The notes below the pieces were generated by a model. That model worked only from the letters and a program-made list of their open reading frames with translations. It had not been told where the DNA came from and ran no database searches. Positions 43,700-57,499 of a stretch of DNA of 64,000 nucleotides are shown here, piece by piece (within the stretch, counting starts at the first letter, position 1; each line of letters starts with the position of its first letter). Source of the stretch: Oryzias latipes (taxonomy: Eukaryota > Chordata > Actinopteri > Beloniformes > Adrianichthyidae); NCBI RefSeq assembly GCF_002234675.1, contig NC_019866.2, positions 13,359,261 to 13,423,260 on the forward strand. The letters are read 5' to 3'. Made by a program: the position numbers and the translations under genes.

Positions 43700-46650
43700 A
43701 CAAATAGTGGACGTATATGACAAAAAAAGACAAAATACAGAAGCATCAAACCCATTTCAGATATTGGTCATACATTAATTTGAAAATGTAGAAAAAATAA
43801 ACAGAGATGATAGAAGATGATGCCCCTTTTCTTATGTTATGCATACATGTCATATTAGATTCATTAAATATGTAATTATTATAAAATATAATTTAATTTT
43901 TTGCTTGAAAGGAAGTGGAAAGAAATTTTTATGCTCCCACTCCTTTTGTGTTGCTTCTTTTTAGTGGCCACGCCGACACCAGATGGTGCTGTGGGTTTAT
44001 TTTTTCCATTTTCAATCAGCTGAGGAGCTCTTTCAAATGTACTTTAGTGGTAAAGAACATCTTGTATCAAAAGAGAAAAAACAAAAGAAGCATGTTGGCC
44101 TTGTGAAATTGAGGTTTTCAGGTTGAAATGCCTAAAAAACATTTAATCTCTACGCTTTAAAGTGTAATCCACATGCACCTGGTTCATTTAAAGTTTTATA
44201 ATTTATTGTGATGAACTTTGTGATGAACTTCTCATTAACTATCTAAATTCTTTATACTCTTGGTGCAAATGTATTAGGTGGAAGCTTGAAATAAGCCCTA
44301 CGATTTTTTTATCCATGCACTGTACCGGTATTAACTTTTTTTTCCTTTTAATTGTGCAATTTAATAAAACTCAAACATTAAATGATATCAGCCTTTTTAA
44401 GGAGCCTTCCAAATTTGTTCAGAAGGCAGACGACAGGGCTAAGCATAGCTAGTTGGCCATATCAAGGTCTAATGTGTAATTGGGAAGTTTCCTCCACTAT
44501 GGTTACTGCTAAAGCAGCTTTTGCAGAAATGCATTTTAATAACAACAAGCTGTGAGGTCATGCCATCTTCCTTTCTACCAGGAGGAGGCTGCAGGGGCTT
44601 GTGTTGGATGCACACGTAACTCACTCTCATGACATCACAGCTTAAGCCCACCTCACTTCCTCCTCTGATCCCCTCTCCTCCTCTTCTTCAGCCACGCATG
44701 AGCTGACAGTGGTGAAGCACGCACGAACAAAAGAGCTCCCTGACGTCGCCGAGTGCGTGGAAGCCCAGACAGGCGAGCCAGAGACTGTCATGTCAGAGCT
44801 GCTCTCAGATACAGACCTGATGTGGTCACTTGTGTGTTTCAGTTATCACCCTATCGTGCATTTGCAATTGCTAAGCTTTATTCTCATGTTCCTGCGGGTC
44901 CTTTTGTGTTGCATGCGTCCCTCCGTGCTTCCTAAACAGTCTCTCTTGTAGGTCCGAATCGAGGATTTAAGTTTATGTTTCCTTGTGTTGGTTCTGTATC
45001 ACATTCATAATGTGTTCCTGCTTTTGGCCTGGCTTGTAATGTGACATTGAAATGCATCAGGCTAAGCTGTGCGAGGATGCAGTTAGGCTAAGGAGATGAG
45101 AAAAGCTAAAGGGACTGGAAAAACACCGGAGTCGAGTGGGAGGATGCCAGCAGAAAGAAGAAAGACGGGAAGCCTGCTTAACAACATTGGAATGAAAATC
45201 ACATGTGTTGAGGAGAGCGCTGTGGATGTGTTTAGCTAAGTCATGATTCGTTTCTTTTTTAAATGTTATTTTTTTCAACCTGTTTTCCAAATGAAAGCAT
45301 AGAGAAGTGTAGGCTTGTGCATTCACGTCACCGATGGGTTTGTGTGGCCTGTTTGCAGAGGAGCACATCATGTTCTGCTGTGATTTAATATCCTCACATG
45401 GTCACGGTGAGAGCGTCCTTGGCCTCCCGTTTAAGTGCGCAGTATTTTCCTTTGATGGACTGGCCTAAGCATTTTCACATTCCACGCGGCAAAACATCCC
45501 CGGGCTCTTGCATCACTCTGCGCACATTGTGAAAGAATTTCAGGTAAAAAAATGTTTTAAAAAAAAAACACGAGGAAGTGAGATGGTACAGGCTTGCCTG
45601 TGGGGTTTGTGTTTAAGCCTATTTATAGCAAATGGGATACTGAAGTGAAGCATGAAACAGGGACAGCCAGAGGTGATCCTGAGTCTGCGTTGGATCCTAA
45701 TCTGTCTTTCCCAATCTGAAGGAAAAGTACAAAACAGATTATTTACGTTGGTGGAGTCCAACAACAGCTGAGTGGAGGAGGCTGCAGCCAGATATTCATT
45801 TCTGGTCACCTGCATTTCCCTTTGCCCCATGAATTATTGAGAGCATCCCTTTGTCGATTATTTACTGTGTTTACGGTGCACACTGCAAATAAATTTGCCG
45901 TATGTCTAATAAATAGGAATCCGCAGAGCGTAGGGGCAGATTTTCATGGACTGTACCAAGTGTGTGTATCTGAGTCTGCCCAGAAGAAAACAGGCAGCCG
46001 TGTATAATATTACCCACCCACTCCTTTATTAATCCCACTCAGCTCAAAGGGTCTGGTTTCTCTCTCAGCAGTGACGTAGACATAAAGTCGTTTTTCACTC
46101 TTTCCTACTGTTGTCTTTTACATTTTAAGCAGCAAATGGATGATTGTATTTATGAGTCTTTTTTTTTTCTATTTTCTTTTTGCTTAGACTATTATGATTC
46201 ATGGATGCTGGCAGCGGTTGTCTCCCTTAAGAGGCGCTTTATGCTTCAGGGGAATGTTGATTTCTTCTGAAAGCCTTTCTAGTTTTTATTCATTTTATGG
46301 ACACACACTCGAGTAAACAAGGAGGCTGGTGAAATTCCTTGGGATCCGTCTCTATTTGCATTATTTATTAGTAGCTGTGAGAGTGTTTGATATAAAGTTT
46401 ATATTAAATCCTTTTGGACATGAAAATAGAAGAAAATGCATTTATTCCCTGTTGAAAAATAAAGTTGACAAGCTTTTGCTTTAACAAAAATAATGTTTTT
46501 TAACAAAATGTAGACATTATTAAGATAAACCTCTACTTTATTGAATGTGTTACTTTTTTTTTTATTGTAGAGCTGTTCTCAAAGAAGAACGAATGCAATC
46601 ATTCAAGTAACGCCGACGTGCCAAACTAATAAAAACAGGGTCTATGCTTT
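43700..46650. other. Gene-free region downstream of spag9
   Basis: No splice-compatible or conserved coding sequence found on either strand. Short open frames here lack domains and codon structure. The segment 45780-46010 is relatively complex, non-repetitive and rich in AT-core motifs; it could be non-coding regulatory DNA but this is a guess. Confidence 0.35.
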
Positions 46651-46654
46651 ACTG

Positions 46655-46867
46655 GTTAACCCTTGTGCTATCTTAGATGACCCCACCCTTACATTGACGT
46701 GTTCTCCCTACCATGACAAAGGTGGAGAAAGGTGGAAAGATTTCATGTAATCCATGGACACCAGTGAGGTTCACAAATCATTGAAGAAAAAAGGTTCAGC
46801 GCACAGTCTAGTGGGTCTAGATGACCCATCTCCCAATGTTAAAGTGCCTAGAATAGCACAAGGGTTT
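46655..46867 (+). mobile_element. MITE family M, copy C
   Basis: GTTAACCCTTGTGCTATCTT at the left and GAATAGCACAAGGGTTT at the right; interior almost identical to copy B at 16.6 kb (same 'gaccccacccttacattgac' and 'ttgaagaaaaaaggttcag' blocks). Confidence 0.9.
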
Positions 46868-47081
46868 AGAACAAAAAAGGCCAAAGTCAACTTCTAACAT
46901 GAAACAAAGGGTCTAGATGCAATTACCACCTCCTTTTTGTCCAAAAATGGTCACTTTTTTGCAGCAAAAAGATCCTACCCTGGACCACAGAAAGACTTTA
47001 TATTAGTGGTTCACAAACATTGTCTGTATATAGAACTGGACAGAGTGGCTGTGACATCACCCATAGAAAATGCCTTGCTTC

Positions 47082-47580
47082 CGGCTCCAGCGAAATGAAG
47101 TCAATTCAGTTGCCATTTTTCTGTGATGTTGATGTCGCCATTTGGACCCAGTTGACAGTTGAGCCAGTTGACAGTGATCTGTCTGAGTCACTCTCAGTCA
47201 ATATTTCTATGGCAACTACTGTTGCCAACCTTAAGAAGGCTTATTCGAAGTTCCACTGAAAGCGATTCGGGAGCATCTGGCAATCAAATGTTCAAGGTGA
47301 GGGCCAGTAGGTACCACATGTTTTTACTGAGGCATCTGATTGGTCAGTTTATAACATGAATAACTTGTGATAAAAAAAATATAATGGAAAAAATTTTGGA
47401 TTATCAAGAAGATGTTAAGAAAGAGCTATCAGAGTAAGAATGAATATTCTGACAAATAGAATGAGAGCAATTTGGATTCAGCCAAAATGACTTATTTCTG
47501 GCTCCAATAAAGTTGATTCAGTCGCCACTTTTTCGCGATACAGACACCGGCATTTGGAGCCAAACAACGTCAACATTTAC
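47082..47580 (+). repeat. Diverged direct duplication of about 85 bp
   Basis: The block 47082-47165 (ccggctccagcgaaatgaag, cagttgccattttt, gccatttggaccca) recurs at 47488-47576 (ctggctccaataaagttgat, cagtcgccactttttc, ggcatttggagcca). The copies are in the same orientation about 405 bp apart, so they may mark an old repeat with internal periodicity. Confidence 0.55.
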
Positions 47581-48149
47581 TTTCTATATTTCTTTCTATA
47601 TTTATTTTTATAGCTCTGCTCAATTTCTAATAGAAAAGAGACATCCTTCCAGGCCTGGAAACAGCTTATGTGAGGATTGAGGCACATGAGCTCAAACTGC
47701 TCATGACTCAAAAATTAAAATATTTAAAAATAACCACGTTGTCTTGAAGACATATTAGCCTTCCAGCTGCTCAGTGATGATGTGATCAACTTTTTCAATA
47801 ACAGGTTTCACTATGAATCTCACACTTCTCCTCCTCTGGAGTCCCAAAACCCCACTACTCTTAATTCTGGCTGTTCTGCCTGTGAATGAAGTTGGCACTC
47901 ACAGTGTGGTGTATATGTGTGAAAAAGCAAGCAAGAAAGAAGCTATTATTTTGCCATCATGCTTTATATTTTTTAAAGTGGCAGGTTTGGGATTACCCAC
48001 TGTCCTCAACAGATGAAAATCAAAGCTTGACAGCAGCCTGTGTCTGGCTGCCATGTCCTGATCTTTATCATGTACCAGCTTTCTTATCTTTCATCCCTGT
48101 TCTAGTTGCAACAGATCAGCAGAGAATTTCCCTTTTCAAATGAGCAAAA

Positions 48150-48372
48150 ACCAGCTCAGTGGCCTTGTGGTAGACTGTCCACCCTGAGACTGGATGGGCG
48201 TGAGTTAAAATCCAGGCTCAGTCGAACCAAAAACTAATGCATTATGGGGTTGGATTGGGGGGGAGGGTTAAACTACCAAATGGTTCCCAAGCAGAGTTGT
48301 GTCTCCGGCTCCCCGCTCCCCTCGGAGAACAAGTTTTACACACCTAGTTGCATGACAGCTAACAAGACTTTG
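48150..48372 (+). mobile_element. tRNA-derived SINE (copy 3)
   Basis: A-box-like AGTGGCCTTGTGGTA near 48159-48172, B-box-like GTGAGTTAAAATCC near 48200-48213, then a tail with 'gctccccgctcccctcgg' and 'cacacctagttgcatgac'. The tail is shared with the fragment at 15.03 kb. Confidence 0.65.
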
Positions 48373-48379
48373 ACTGAAA

Positions 48380-51300
48380 GCATCGTTTCTTGATAATAAG
48401 CAGTAGATGATTGTGGTAATGCAGCTGGAAACAAAATACAGTGGTGGATCTCAAGAAAGAGTAATGAGGTGCCCATAGATAGAAAAAAAATGGTCGATCA
48501 TGTATTAACTAGTGAATCCCACATCCTTGGGATGGGCTTTGTTTTTTTAGCCAAAAACTGACAGGGTTCGGAATCAGGGAAAAATGCATGTTTTCTAAAT
48601 CAGGAAAGTGTTTTATACATTTTTTCCTCATTCATATTGTGAAACAACCCCTTAGATTGGGACTTTGCCAGTGAAATATATCTGACACATGAATCTGTAA
48701 AATGTTCCAGCAGCCGGTGGAGGTTTATCAGCAGAATAACATGTTGCTTCCCATCCACCGAATCTATTCATGAGTCCACCACTGCATGTGAAAAGGAGGC
48801 AGTCCCCTTTCCCTTCATAAATTGCCTTTCTTTTTTCCTCCTCCTGTGTGAGCTTTTGTGTGTTTGCTGTGAGCTAAGAAAACTGTCCAAGACGTGTTCC
48901 CATGACAACCTTCATCCAGCACTCGAAACATGGAGTGTCAAGGGAAATCCGCGTTTTCAGGGGTGGGGGGAGCAGCAGACCCTCAATGTGAGTTTAGCAA
49001 CATCACAAGCGGCAGGGAGAAACTTTGACATGAATGCAAAGTTTGTGTGTTTGGACATGTGTGTGTATGTGTGTGTGAGCATGCACTGACACCGTCACAT
49101 ACATTTTAATGCCTTCATGTGTGTTTGCCTCATGAGAACAAGCTGTTCCCAGAACTTACACCATTTTCCCCCCCCTAATCTTTCTTAACTCCCCCAAGAG
49201 GGCACCTTTGTTCCACTTTACCACATGAATGGGAAACACATATTATCACAAGAGATTAAGACTTTGGTATGATTTACAGTGCTTTTGGCATTCTCTCCTT
49301 AACAACAGTGACAATAATATTTAGTAAATATATAGTTTGGTGACAGTACATTGTAAACGGTGCTAATTAAAGCTTATTTGAGAGGTCTAAGACAGCTTCT
49401 TTGACCGTTTTCATAAAAAAAGACATGCACAAAAAGGAGGAAATAAGCTCTTGTATTACAAACGTTTGCGTTTTTTGTTTGCTTTTGACATACTGTGAGT
49501 ATTATGCTGACATCAAAGTGTTTTGAGAACATTTGCCGTAAAGATTGTGCTCTTGGCAGTTTCTCCTCTTGTGTGAAAAGTCTTGTTCTAACTTGTTATA
49601 ACTGAAACCGCCACATAAATTTCTCACATCCTAACCGTTTTCATAATTTTCCTTGAATGTGTCAAAATGTGTTTTTGTTCTTCTTATTTATATGTTGCCT
49701 GCTTTTACATTTATGTAATTTTAATTCGTTAGGTAACTTTTTTAACCAAAAATACTAAACAATAAAAACTTTTTCACATATTTTTATAGTAAGTAACTCC
49801 TTTAAGTTAAAGTATCCAAGTACAATCTATATAGTAATACTTTCAAGATAAACCTTTTGGGTAAAATTTGAATTTATAAACCTTCCCTTCAGGGAGGTGA
49901 ACCCACATTTCATACGTGCTACGTTTGATTAATCCCTGCTCTCTGTCTTCCTCTTTGGCCGGCTCAGCCTCACTCATTCATCTGAGATATAATGTGAGAA
50001 ACAATGCTTCCATGGCTTTTACTGGACACGAGACAAGATGTGCAGTCCATCAGCGCAGAGATGAATGAAATTTACAGCGTATGCCAGGGTGGAGCTGCAG
50101 CAGCCGAGCACGGCCGTCTGACCTCTGGGGCGCCTCAGAGGAACATCAGTCTCTTTCATGAGAGCTTGAGGTGTGCAGCTAATTCATCTCAGCTATAGCA
50201 GGAGAGCAAGACTGGCTTTTTTCTAAGACATATGGTGCCTTGGCACTCAGAGCGTAAGGGGTGCAATTAATAGGACTGGGAGAAAAGAATAGATAATTAT
50301 TAAAGGACAAGAAAGAGCATTTTATTTGCAAATCTAAAATATATTCAACTATTCATTGTAATCTTTAACTCTAAAAGAGCTGCAAAGTCCCGAAATACAC
50401 TTTATTTATGTTTTTGAGACCATATAGCTTTCAGATATTTACAAAAATTGAATTATTACAGTGTTAGATTTTTATTATATTATTTTTGACAGCAGTATAC
50501 ACGTTCCTTTCAAAATCAAACACATCTTGTGTCAAATGAAATCCTCCTGTTGCAGCAGATTTACTTGCAAATATTTTTAAAGAACTTAGTCTCTGAACAA
50601 CAGCTATAAGATTAAAATTAGACAATAGATCAAACCTTAAATCATCATTGTGCTAGGTTATCTTATATGTGTGCATTTTGGAGGAATGGAATGCCTCTTG
50701 ATTTAGTATAATGTCAGCAGTGGTTAAAAAAAAGAAGACAGCAAATTCATCATCTCATTTTCAAAATAAATGATACAATTTAACTAACCTAATATTGTCA
50801 AAGAGCCATGCTCTTTGACTTTGGTTAGAGTGGTTAGTTAGACTGGTTTGTTAAAAACTGTTAACTAGTTGTTTAACAGCTGGTTGGAGGAACCAGTTGT
50901 GTGCAAAACTGAAGCTGATTTTTTTTATTTGCATCTCAATGAAAGAAGAAGCTTTGTCACGTAAAACGTTTTCATACAGAAGGAAAAATAAACAATGATC
51001 ACACACACAAAAAACATCAGTGTATTGAGCGTTTTCATAAATACCTAAAGGAGATGTTCTAAAAAGTTAGGTTTTTATTTCATCAACTATCAAATGTGGT
51101 GGTAACCATGGTAACCATGTGCCTATTTAATTTACACATAACCTGACAGTCTGGCAAACTTTTCTGGTGTCATTTGGGAGGTAAACGGTCTGACCGGTAA
51201 AGTTTGTTTCAAACTTTGTCGTGAAAACTGAACTGGGTCAGGCACACAAAAGTGTTGTAATGGTCTTATCAAAGTCCAGACTCAAAAATCATCAAAACAC

Positions 51301-52438
51301 AAACATCTATAATCTTGCACTGGATCAATTAAAGGATGCAACAACAAATATGTTCTTTTAAAAAGGGGAAAATCATAGAAACCAAACAAATCTAGTTCTT
51401 GCTGATTCAAATAGATTTGGTGAGCATGGGATTTACCTTATCTGCCAGAGTTTTAGTAAAATAAAACAACATGGATCAATTTATCCTTTTCTGAGGCTGC
51501 CTAGTTTTAAAAGGAGATTAGACCACACAATGTCTTACATTGTTTGAAAAAGAAAAAAGCTTTAATTAAAAATGGAAAACATGAAAGGAGGGAAAAAGAG
51601 GAGCTATAATTCTTTCTGACAGACATCTCCCTTCAAATAACTGGGTGAGTCATATTTCTGTGCTCACAGCTATAAAATCTGAGGTGTTCCCAGGCTGACA
51701 ATTCCTATTTTTATTACTCTGATACAACATTTACATGTTTGCTATTGGGGGAGATGTCCTTCACATGAGATTTTGATTCACCACATTGGCATCTCAGTGT
51801 TTTCTCCTCCACCTGTCCCTGTAGAGGTTTGAATGCTGGCTAATTCCTTGAGCGTCGTACAGTCCTCACTATGAAGGAGACATTGTTTAAGCACAAAAAT
51901 GCTACTTCTTGTAAAAACATTTGTGCTGGAGAACTCTGAAGGCCGTTCTGTGATTTCTTTAGGAATGTGTTTCATTCATGGTCGTCATCCTACATGTACT
52001 GTATCAGAAACTTGTTTTTTTCACTTCAAGTCACCTTGGGTGATTGTATATTAATCTTGAAATCAAACGCTCAACTGGAAAAGGGGTGGGGTCTATTATC
52101 CAAGCAGGAATCCAAGCAGGCTTTGGTCTGTTTCTTGGCAGTTACTGTAAGTAATGTCAGAGTGCTTATCCTTTCACAACAGCAAGCCTTTTCAGGCTGG
52201 GTTTGTGCAAATGGGCATGGTTAGAAAGACAAAACCTTCCTGTTATCCCAGCTATACGATTAGGAAGCTCTGTTTAATTTTCCAAACTAATTTCTCAATT
52301 TGCAAAATCATTGTACCCAACAGCAAAGCTAGCTTTTTAACGATTTACTGCATGAGTAAAACCACATTATTGCTGAGGTAAGATCACAGAATATACATTC
52401 TTAGATTCATACACGTGTAGGCTACATGTTTTAGTTTT
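48380..52438. other. Gene-free spacer
   Basis: AT-rich sequence with scattered short frames and no domain, no splice series and no repeat with clear ends. Contains a (TG)n run near 49058-49078. Nothing else recognised. Confidence 0.4.
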
Positions 52439-53051
52439 TAAAGACCCACTCCAATCAGAGTTTAATATACTGTGAAAGTGGCCCCAGTGGTCTTTTAAGA
52501 ATGATTATGATGTTCTTTAGCCAAAATAAAAAACACTGTGTCGTTTTCTAGGACATAGTTTCTGCAGAGCAGCCGGACTTCATTAGAAGTTTGTTGTGGG
52601 CGGGACTGTTAGCATGGAGTTAGCTCGCCCCTATTTCCCATCATCCTTGTGTTTACATCCTCTCCTGCAATACCTTACAAACTCTCATAAACCCAACCTA
52701 AAATTACTGGTGCAACAAAAATGGCAAGCAAATTTGGACCTATCCAGCTGTACAGTTTTGAGTCAGACGCCAGCTCAAACACGGAAAACAAAGACGTTCA
52801 TATATCTATTTGTCTGCAAGTGGGATGCATTGGAATGGAGAGGAGTAGGGAGCTTGTGGCCCACCAGTTGTAGCACTACGTCGAATTTTTCAACAGTGGT
52901 TTTTTCGTCTGCTCCTGATTCATAATTATTTGAAGAAAGACATTTTCAGAAATTAAAATTTTGAGCTTTTTTTAGAATGTATAAAAAAACACATATATAA
53001 AAATTTATATAAAAACACAGAAAAGATGATTTTCATTGAAGTGGATCTTTA
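52439..53051. mobile_element. Repeat family X, copy with TIRs
   Basis: Left end TAAAGACCCACTCCAAT; right end ATTGAAGTGGATCTTTA, whose complement TAAAGATCCACTTCAAT matches at 14 or 15 of 17 positions. The interior holds 'ttttctaggacatagtttctgcag', seen again inverted at 60.35 kb. A non-autonomous DNA element of about 610 bp; superfamily not assigned. Confidence 0.75.
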
Positions 53052-53511
53052 AAACTTAGGGAAAATAACACAAAATGCACAAGAAACTATTTGTTTTCCT
53101 GTGACAAAAAAGAATATTTAAACACAAAAAGTCATGGTTCTCTTCTTTTATCTCTTCTTCAAGCAACATGTCAAAAACAAATTAACTGGGAACAGTGTGA
53201 CAGGGAGCCTACATTGAAGCATTAAAGATACCATACAACAAAGATCCCCATCTAGAAAAAGAGGTCCTCTTTTATAGGTGTTTGGCTCCACCCCTTGACC
53301 AAACCAACCCAATCACTAATCTAATTCAAAGCTAAACAATTTATCCAAAAGAAACAAAACATTTCTTTGAATTTTTTATCTGTAACAAGATAACCAAAAA
53401 AAACCAAACATCCATCAGTAGACAACATTAGATAACAATTTTTAACTAAAATAGTCTGTCAAAGTACAGTAAACCAAATCAATGGGTGGGTCCACTGGTG
53501 GATCCATGAAG

Positions 53512-53741
53512 TAGGGGTGGGCAATACTGGGGATTTGGGTATCGAGTAAGTATACCAATACTTTTTTCTTGAAGTGTTTGAACATAGAGAATCTTTTGGA
53601 AACATACAATTTTTTGTTCACTAAAGAGACTTTTGACTAATAAGAATGCGACAAAAGTCAAAAGTATCGATCTCATCACTCGATGGCAATACTACCTTGG
53701 TATTGATACTATCGATACTCAGATGGATTCGCCCAACCCTT
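53512..53741. mobile_element. Short relative of the hAT-like element at 14.4 kb
   Basis: Begins TAGGGGTGGGCAATACTGG and ends GGATTCGCCCAACCCTT; 'tatcgata' type motifs lie at both sides (gtatcgatctc, actatcgatactc). About 230 bp. The flanks are only weakly similar, so the target duplication is not certain. Confidence 0.6.
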
Positions 53742-53959
53742 TCAGGAAGTGCTCCCAAGAAACCAAGAAGTAAACAAACCATCACTCAGAACAAGCAAAA
53801 TGAATTGACTACAAAGACAGAAGAAAGTGAATTGCAATGGATAGTAGAACTTTACAGCTGAATGGTGTGTGCACCCTTTGACACTGTCAAAAAGAAAATC
53901 TACTTTATTAGACAACAGTGACGGTCTGTGCTCTGTCACAATGCTGGCCAACACACACA

Positions 53960-55260
53960 AAATTTCATGGTAAATTGTTAGAAACTGCTGATATTAGAGG
54001 CTTTCTGTGTCAAAGCACAAGAACAAATTCAGAATATTTTTACATTTTTAAATACCTTTGTTAATGTTCGGTCATATGCAGTATCACAATTTAAAAAAAG
54101 ATGATACAAATTATAAAACTTATTAAATGAGTTTTGAGTTGCAAACCAGGCGAGCTGGGTTAATGTCTACTGTTTTCTCAGCCCGCATTTTAAATCTTTC
54201 TTCCTCCCTGATGGACTTTGTACCCCACAGGAGTTAACTGATTAGCATGTTTAATCCTTTGGATCCTTGTTGTCAGCTAAAGAACACACAGCACCTTAGA
54301 AAGTGAGAGATCTAAATATATTTGAAAAAGGAGCATTAAAAAGGATTATATTCTCCGATGAATGGTTTAAATGTCTCTTCTCCTTATACTCCTTTGCTTT
54401 AAATAACTGTGACTCTGCTTACTTCCTTTTTTCATGGGTCATCTTCGCTTCTCTTTTTGTTTAGAAAGACTTGGTTTTTACACGTATTCAAACAGAGAAG
54501 TGACTTTTTATTTATTTAAAAGAGGAAGCAAGAAATTTGTATTTTTGTAATTTGTGCTTTGCTGAACCTGCAGGAAATGCATTCCCCCATCATTGATGCT
54601 GATGTGTTCAACAGGTGGTTACTGATTCAGCTTTACCGTCAGATCTCCAACATTGTGCAGTTACTGCTTTTTGTTTCCTTCTTTCTTTTTTATCCTAGAC
54701 TTCAAAGATGACATGGTTATTATTAGCAGCAGAAAGATCATTCAGGTCCAGGTTGTCTGCAATCATTTGTGAGTCAAGCTAATGCACACATCTTAATTCA
54801 TGATTCATAATTCATTGTCTCAGAGTGATAATTAGTCAGGCGCAGACAGTCAAGAGACAAACAATTCCATCGCCTTATGGCTTTCTCTATAAATGTGAAA
54901 AGTAAAGCATGAATGAGCAGCACAAAAGTGCTCTAAATACATCGACTATCATGTATGAACAGTCATTTGGATTTCTTGTTGATCTACATTAAACCAGAAC
55001 TGATATTTTTGGCAGGACCACAGGCCTTATGATTTAACCACAATATTTGGTAACAGAAAACATTACAACTGTGTGTATTGTTGATATTTTCTTGCATTTT
55101 CAGAGACTGAGATAAAACGTGTTTGGTCTTAACTCATCACAACAAGCAGCGACTGCTGTTTCCTGCCCCTCCTACATCCCACAGGACACAAAAACATTTA
55201 CAGGAACCGACCTTTGCAGCAGCTTGTCACATTCAAACTCCCTTCATTCTGATTTGGACA
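53960..55260. other. Gene-free spacer, possible conserved non-coding DNA near 54.77 kb
   Basis: No coding feature seen. The stretch 54770-54850 (tcttaattcatgattcataattcattg and a following ataattagtcagg) is rich in homeodomain-type ATTA/TAAT cores and free of repeats. Function not supported beyond composition. Confidence 0.3.
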
Positions 55261-55261
55261 A

Positions 55262-55470
55262 ATACCCATCCATCCATGCTTTTTCCAAACCCGCTTTATC
55301 CCTTCGGTGTCTAGAGCCTCCAAGCCACGGTTGATTGGAGGCGGTGTAGACCCTGGATTGTTTGCCAGTCCATCGTGGAGCAACACAACCACACGCACAC
55401 ACACATTCACCAATTGACCTATGATGCATGGTTTTGGAGTGTGGGTGGAAGCTGCAGTGCCTGAAAGATT
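55262..55470 (+). repeat. Common teleost interspersed repeat fragment
   Basis: Recognisable string 'ccatccatccatgc ... aaacccgctttatccctt ... gtagaccctggattgt ... gccagtccatcg ... cacacattcaccaatt ... catggttttggagtgtgggtggaag', a widely dispersed fish repeat. Class not assigned; no terminal repeats visible. Confidence 0.6.
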
Positions 55471-56801
55471 TTGTACAAATATTTTGTGCCACTTTGGATC
55501 TGTGCTATGACTGTCACATGACACCCGTGACACTATAACTACACTTGAGGCAGTGCATCTGTGTCTAATGGATAAAATACAGCACTATTATAATCAACCT
55601 CTGATACTATGCACTACCAGATGGATGCAATGGCATTATTACTCCCAAATTACAACATTTGTGAACAGGGAAAAAACAGAAAATCATGTCAAAATGAGTC
55701 TCAATCTATAAACTCCAATATACATAACTGTATGCTGCACATGGCACAGCATGGCTTCACAGGTAATGAAAATGTACTCGTCCACAAGCTTTCCTTCAAC
55801 AAGTAGTCTAAGCTGATTTGAAGTCCAGAGTATGTGACCACTCGCGTCTTTGCTGAAGAAGCAGGGAGCTGGACTAGGATATGAATAGCAGGGCTAATCA
55901 CAATGGGCCATGGGAAACAGCTAGCTGGAAAGCTAAGTACATGCTAAACTGTTGCTATGTGTGACAGCCTCTGTGGTGATGGGCTCATGACCCACAGTGG
56001 GATGAGATTGAGGTCATCTAAAGGCTTCTGCTACTAAAGCTAGCTCAAGCTTATACAAGAAGAGAGCTTTAGAGGTTATTTTAGTATGAGCACAAGTTAA
56101 CTGTGTAGAGTACGAAAGGGCTACTTCCCCTTTTAGACTGCATTTACAACTCGAAAACTCACAGATTTCCTTAAAAGTTTGGAAATTTTAGAGGAAATAT
56201 TGACTAAAATATTATTAAATATTACACATGTGCAAGCATTGTGCTTTATTAATATTGTAATTTTTAGAATGATTAATTTTTTACTAATTGAGGTTTCTTT
56301 TTTTGTTTAATGTTTGCTGTTTTTGTTTTTTACCTCAATTTCAATTTGAATGTCATAATTTAAAGCATGTCACTACTGTTTTGTGGCTCATATTTATTTG
56401 GACTTTTTGTAAAAATATATATATTTTTGTAAAAATATTTTTGTAAAAATATATACTGTATTTTCCGCACTATAGGGCACACCGGATTATACAACGCATG
56501 GTCTAGTTTTGAATCTGTCATATATAAGGTGCATTAAACGAGACAAAAGGGTGAGAGATAAGTCTGTCAGTCAGTCAGATTTTATTAACTGCTTTCACAA
56601 TAATTATATAATTTTTATTTACAACACGCTGAACGTTAGTCATGTTAGAAGTTGTCAGAGGTCAGAGCTCTGTTTCCTTCTCTGGTCACCGGCTGGAACT
56701 GTTTTCCAGAGTACTGAATTCACTACATCTCCCAGCAACCCCAGCGCACACTCCTGGATGTTTCACACCTGACTCTTATTTGCAAATCACTCACAGTCTA
56801 C

Positions 56802-57002
56802 TTAACCCTTGTGCTATCTTAGATGACCCCACCCTTGCATCGATGTGTTCTCCATACCGTAACAAAGGTGTAAAGATTTAATTTAATTCATGGAGACCAG
56901 TGAGGTACACAAATCATTGAAGAAAAAAGGTTCAGCGCACTGTCTAGTGGGTCTAGATGACCCAACTCCCAATGTTAAAGTGCCTAGGATAGCACAAGGG
57001 TT
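56802..57002 (+). mobile_element. MITE family M, copy D
   Basis: TTAACCCTTGTGCTATCTTA at the left, TAGGATAGCACAAGGGTTG at the right; about 200 bp. Interior matches copies B and C with a short deletion near 56870. Confidence 0.88.
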
Positions 57003-57499
57003 GCGCACTGCATTAAGGGAAGCTCAGTGTGATGTACTGTTTGTTCCACTCTGCCTTCAGTATTGAGTGTTGTGTCTGTATCTCATCTTTTTCTACCCTG
57101 TTTCTGACTCCATTTGCCTGCCGTCTTCCCTGACTCTCGCCTGGATCGACTTCCCTGTCTCTTCTCTGATGCTCTCATGCCTGCTGTTGACCCCTGTCTA
57201 CCTGACCCTGATTTAGCTTTGTGGACTTTTAGCTGAGCTTATAAATCTGCAATTGGATCCAGCCGTCTGCCTGTTCTTGTGACAGAAGTGTTAGCTTATT
57301 AGCAAAGTCTCTGTAAACGGACATTATCCTGAAATTGGGGGGCTTCCGCGTTGAGGATGCTTGTATTCAAGTTTTTAAAACTGGTTGTGGGCTCTACATA
57401 CAGAACGGGTGTTCATTGATTGAGTGCTCGAAGTTCAACCGGGTCAGCATTGCTGAAACACGGCAATGCTGAACTGTGACCATGACGGACTCAGATTTG

